A stretch of 7,548 bases of DNA from Spirochaetia bacterium (lineage in GTDB: Bacteria > Spirochaetota > Spirochaetia > Sphaerochaetales > Sphaerochaetaceae), in the NCBI GenBank assembly GCA_900769955.1, contig CAAGIP010000013.1, forward strand, positions 1 through 7,548. The letters are read 5' to 3'. Both the position numbers and the translations under genes were made by a program. The notes under the pieces are model-generated. The model made no database searches, was not told the origin of the DNA, and was given only the letters and a program-made list of their open reading frames with translations. Of the stretch, positions 6,290-7,548 are shown one piece after another (position 1 is the stretch's first letter; each line of letters begins with the position of its first letter).

Positions 6290-6479
6290 GACTAATGATG
6301 ATAGCAGAATATGGATAAGAACAGGAAGATTAACCATTGTCATTTTCAGTCAGGTAATTCAATATGACCACATGGCAAAACCAAAAGCACATTGGACAAA
6401 CGGCAGCTTTCTTCTCAGAAGTGCAGAGGAAACGGATGCAGAGGTGTATTATCTTCAGAACTATTGTCCCCTTAATCAA
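6290..6479. other. Intergenic spacer: right end of the tnpB element plus SNF2 upstream region
   Basis: This 190-bp stretch lies between the tnpB stop and the SNF2 start, both on the minus strand. No gene is supported. Just past the tnpB stop the minus strand reads AAGGGGACAATAGTTCTGAAG; the GGGG could pair with the C run of the preceding hairpin, so the omegaRNA tail and guide junction should fall in the first few dozen bases. Near the SNF2 start the minus strand has TGCTATCAT (6298-6306), a near-match to an extended -10 only 8 bases before ATG. The exact element boundary cannot be fixed without an empty-site comparison. Confidence 0.4.
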
Positions 6480-7547
6480 CTACCCACGCAGTAGAACTGC
6501 GGGGGCGTGCGACTGTCCACCGGTCCTGACGGCTTTTAACAGCCTCCCGGCTTTGATTCCTGCAGTTTCACATTCAGGACACGCAGGTGACGTCGCATCG
6601 TGGGGTGGTTGACAGCACCCCTCAGGATTGCTCCCGAAGATTTCGGATATACCAAAACCTTTGCTGTTAATTTTCTCCATGCCTCTCGCACGGATGTTAA
6701 TGGCAGCTGCCCTGTCATCATTGGTGCGATAGCCGCACTCAGGACATATATATTCATGACTGTCCCTGTGCCTTGCATTCCTGTTAACGTTACCGCAGTG
6801 AGGACAGGTCTGACTGGTGTGTTCAGGATTGACATATACAACCATTACACCTTTTGCCTCAGCCTTATACTCAATCTGATTCTGAAGATCATGGTAAGGC
6901 CATGAGACAGTAATGTAACGGTCATTTCTTCTCACCGTTTCAGTTGCGCTTCTTACACCGGAGAGGTCTTCCATGACTATGACTGAACCGGGTTCCTGTC
7001 CGGCAAGAAGTGTCTTTGCGATACATGAATTCACATCATGCATCCAGCGGTGTTCCCTCTGTCCGATAAGTTTCATCCGTCTTCTGGAAGATGGTGTCTT
7101 CCGCTTCTGAAGTGAGCGTCTTATTGATTTATACCTTGCACGTACCTTTGCAGCATCGTGCCCTGAGTAAAAAGCAGTATCTTTCCCGTCATACGTTACT
7201 GCATGGTACCTGATACCTCTGTCAATGCCGACCACTGTTCCTGTTGGCTTTTCTGGTATATCGGGTACTTCACGTTCAACCGGAACATGGAGGAATACCT
7301 TACCGTCATCACGTATGACAAGCTTTGCCGTTCCCCGTCTGCACTCACGGTAATGTTCATATCCCTTATCGGTGTATGCACACCTTATGCGCTTATCAAG
7401 CGTATTGACTGATATGATACCGTCATGTTCACTGCATGGGGTGATAAGTGACCAGTCCCTGTCCGATACAAGGTCACACTGCAGGTTATGGAAACGTATC
7501 TGCTTCCATGCTTTTACCTTCGGTCTCTTGGTTTTTGATTTATGTCC
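6480..7547 (-). CDS. tnpB: TnpB RNA-guided DNA nuclease (IS200/IS605 OrfB), C-terminal 355 residues; start lies beyond the right edge
   Basis: The frame is open from the right edge to TAG at 6480-6482. In visible residues: a beta-rich wedge region (KLVIRDDGKVFLHVPVE), then RuvC-I VVGIDRG with D109, a basic helix pair (KSIRRSLQKRKTP, SSRRRMKL), RuvC-II VIVMEDLSG with E193, a zinc ribbon with CPHC (248, 251) and CPEC (268, 271), and RuvC-III TNDDRAAAINI with D278. The D-E-D triad and four cysteines are complete, so the nuclease is likely active if the missing N-terminus is sound. TnpB uses an omegaRNA made from the element's 3' end to cut DNA beside a short motif identical to the element's left flank. 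The tail (after about residue 300) is low in conserved residues and rich in hairpin-forming DNA, consistent with overlap with omegaRNA. Any tnpA would lie outside the window. A VGID GTG at 7235 is internal, not a start. Confidence 0.92.
   Translation of the reverse strand, partial: GHKSKTKRPKVKAWKQIRFHNLQCDLVSDRDWSLITPCSEHDGIISVNTLDKRIRCAYTDKGYEHYRECRRGTAKLVIRDDGKVFLHVPVEREVPDIPEKPTGTVVGIDRGIRYHAVTYDGKDTAFYSGHDAAKVRARYKSIRRSLQKRKTPSSRRRMKLIGQREHRWMHDVNSCIAKTLLAGQEPGSVIVMEDLSGVRSATETVRRNDRYITVSWPYHDLQNQIEYKAEAKGVMVVYVNPEHTSQTCPHCGNVNRNARHRDSHEYICPECGYRTNDDRAAAINIRARGMEKINSKGFGISEIFGSNPEGCCQPPHDATSPACPECETAGIKAGRLLKAVRTGGQSHAPAVLLRG
6483..6504 (-). ncRNA. Right-end hairpin with bulged T at the tnpB stop; probable omegaRNA/element-end structure
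   Basis: Read on the minus strand: CCC-CGCAG, loop TTCTA, CTGCG, an unpaired T, then GGG, directly followed by the TAG stop. That is an 8-bp stem with a single extra-helical T. Imperfect subterminal hairpins with an unpaired T are the recognition signature of Y1 transposases in the IS200/IS605 family, and omegaRNAs run through this part of the element. The hairpin is seen directly; its role follows from family knowledge. Confidence 0.6.
6602..6621 (-). ncRNA. GC hairpin inside the tnpB 3' coding region, possible omegaRNA stem
   Basis: GGGGTG and CACCCC form a perfect 6-bp stem around an 8-base loop within codons of the poorly conserved TnpB tail. With the hairpin at 6483-6504 it marks roughly 6480-6625 as a structured region where omegaRNA scaffold is expected. 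The 5' end of such an RNA cannot be read from the sequence. Confidence 0.4.
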
Positions 7548-7548
7548 G

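Noticed and set aside
5932..6291. Several plus-strand ORFs of 60-160 codons across 2600-6300
   Set aside because: All lie antisense to the SNF2 gene, whose protein has complete conserved motifs; none resembles a known family.
2693..6343. SNF2 start at the upstream ATG (6343)
   Set aside because: The 18 extra residues are hydrophobic and unlike the family N-terminus, and no better ribosome binding site precedes it; MVEWKTFF at 6289 fits.
1..7548. tRNA, rRNA or origin sequences
   Set aside because: No cloverleaf, CCA-ended gene, rRNA segment or DnaA-box cluster was seen on either strand.

Overview
The window looks like a mobile-element-rich piece of a bacterial chromosome with moderate to low GC, most likely a gut- or rumen-type anaerobe of the Bacillota. 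Three things suggest this: the big gene has the SWIM plus bacterial-SNF2-associated plus SNF2 layout typical of that group, one gene has a strong Shine-Dalgarno sequence (AAGGAAGG), and there are TATAAT-type promoters. No taxonomic marker gene is present, so this assignment is weak. Almost all real coding capacity is on the minus strand.

Left part (1-470): the first 47 codons of a TnpB-like RNA-guided nuclease run off the left edge on the minus strand, with an extended -10 promoter right in front of the start. To its right are two ~73-bp direct repeats (201-273 and 398-470). Each can fold into a hairpin whose C-rich loop can pair with a GGGG just downstream (an H-type pseudoknot). Between them lie a good sigma-A-like promoter and a strong intrinsic terminator. 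The second repeat ends exactly where a broken gene begins, as expected of a mobile-element end.

Middle-left (465-1135) is a gene graveyard. It holds the C-terminal third of a Schlafen/AlbA_2-type ATP-binding regulator on the plus strand and an AraC-family DNA-binding-domain remnant on the minus strand, followed by an A/T-rich inverted repeat.

Centre (1133-6289): two apparently intact minus-strand genes. The upstream one is a 1198-aa SWI2/SNF2 ATPase with an N-terminal SWIM zinc finger. About 100 bp downstream is a 487-aa AlbA_2 / HATPase_c_4 / winged-helix protein with its own promoter and ribosome binding site. It is a paralogue of the broken gene at 465-929 and has a 12-bp in-frame tandem repeat coding for a (VGKD)n linker.

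Right part (6290-7548): the C-terminal 355 residues of a second TnpB (minus strand, 5' end outside the window), with an intact RuvC D-E-D triad and zinc ribbon. GC-rich hairpins lie in its 3' coding end, one touching the stop codon and carrying a single bulged T. This is where an omegaRNA and element right end are expected. The right end lies within about 190 bp of the SNF2 start, so the element probably sits in the upstream region of that gene.

I see no convincing new multi-gene system. The most original signal is the pair of pseudoknot repeats with their promoter/terminator arrangement beside a truncated gene.
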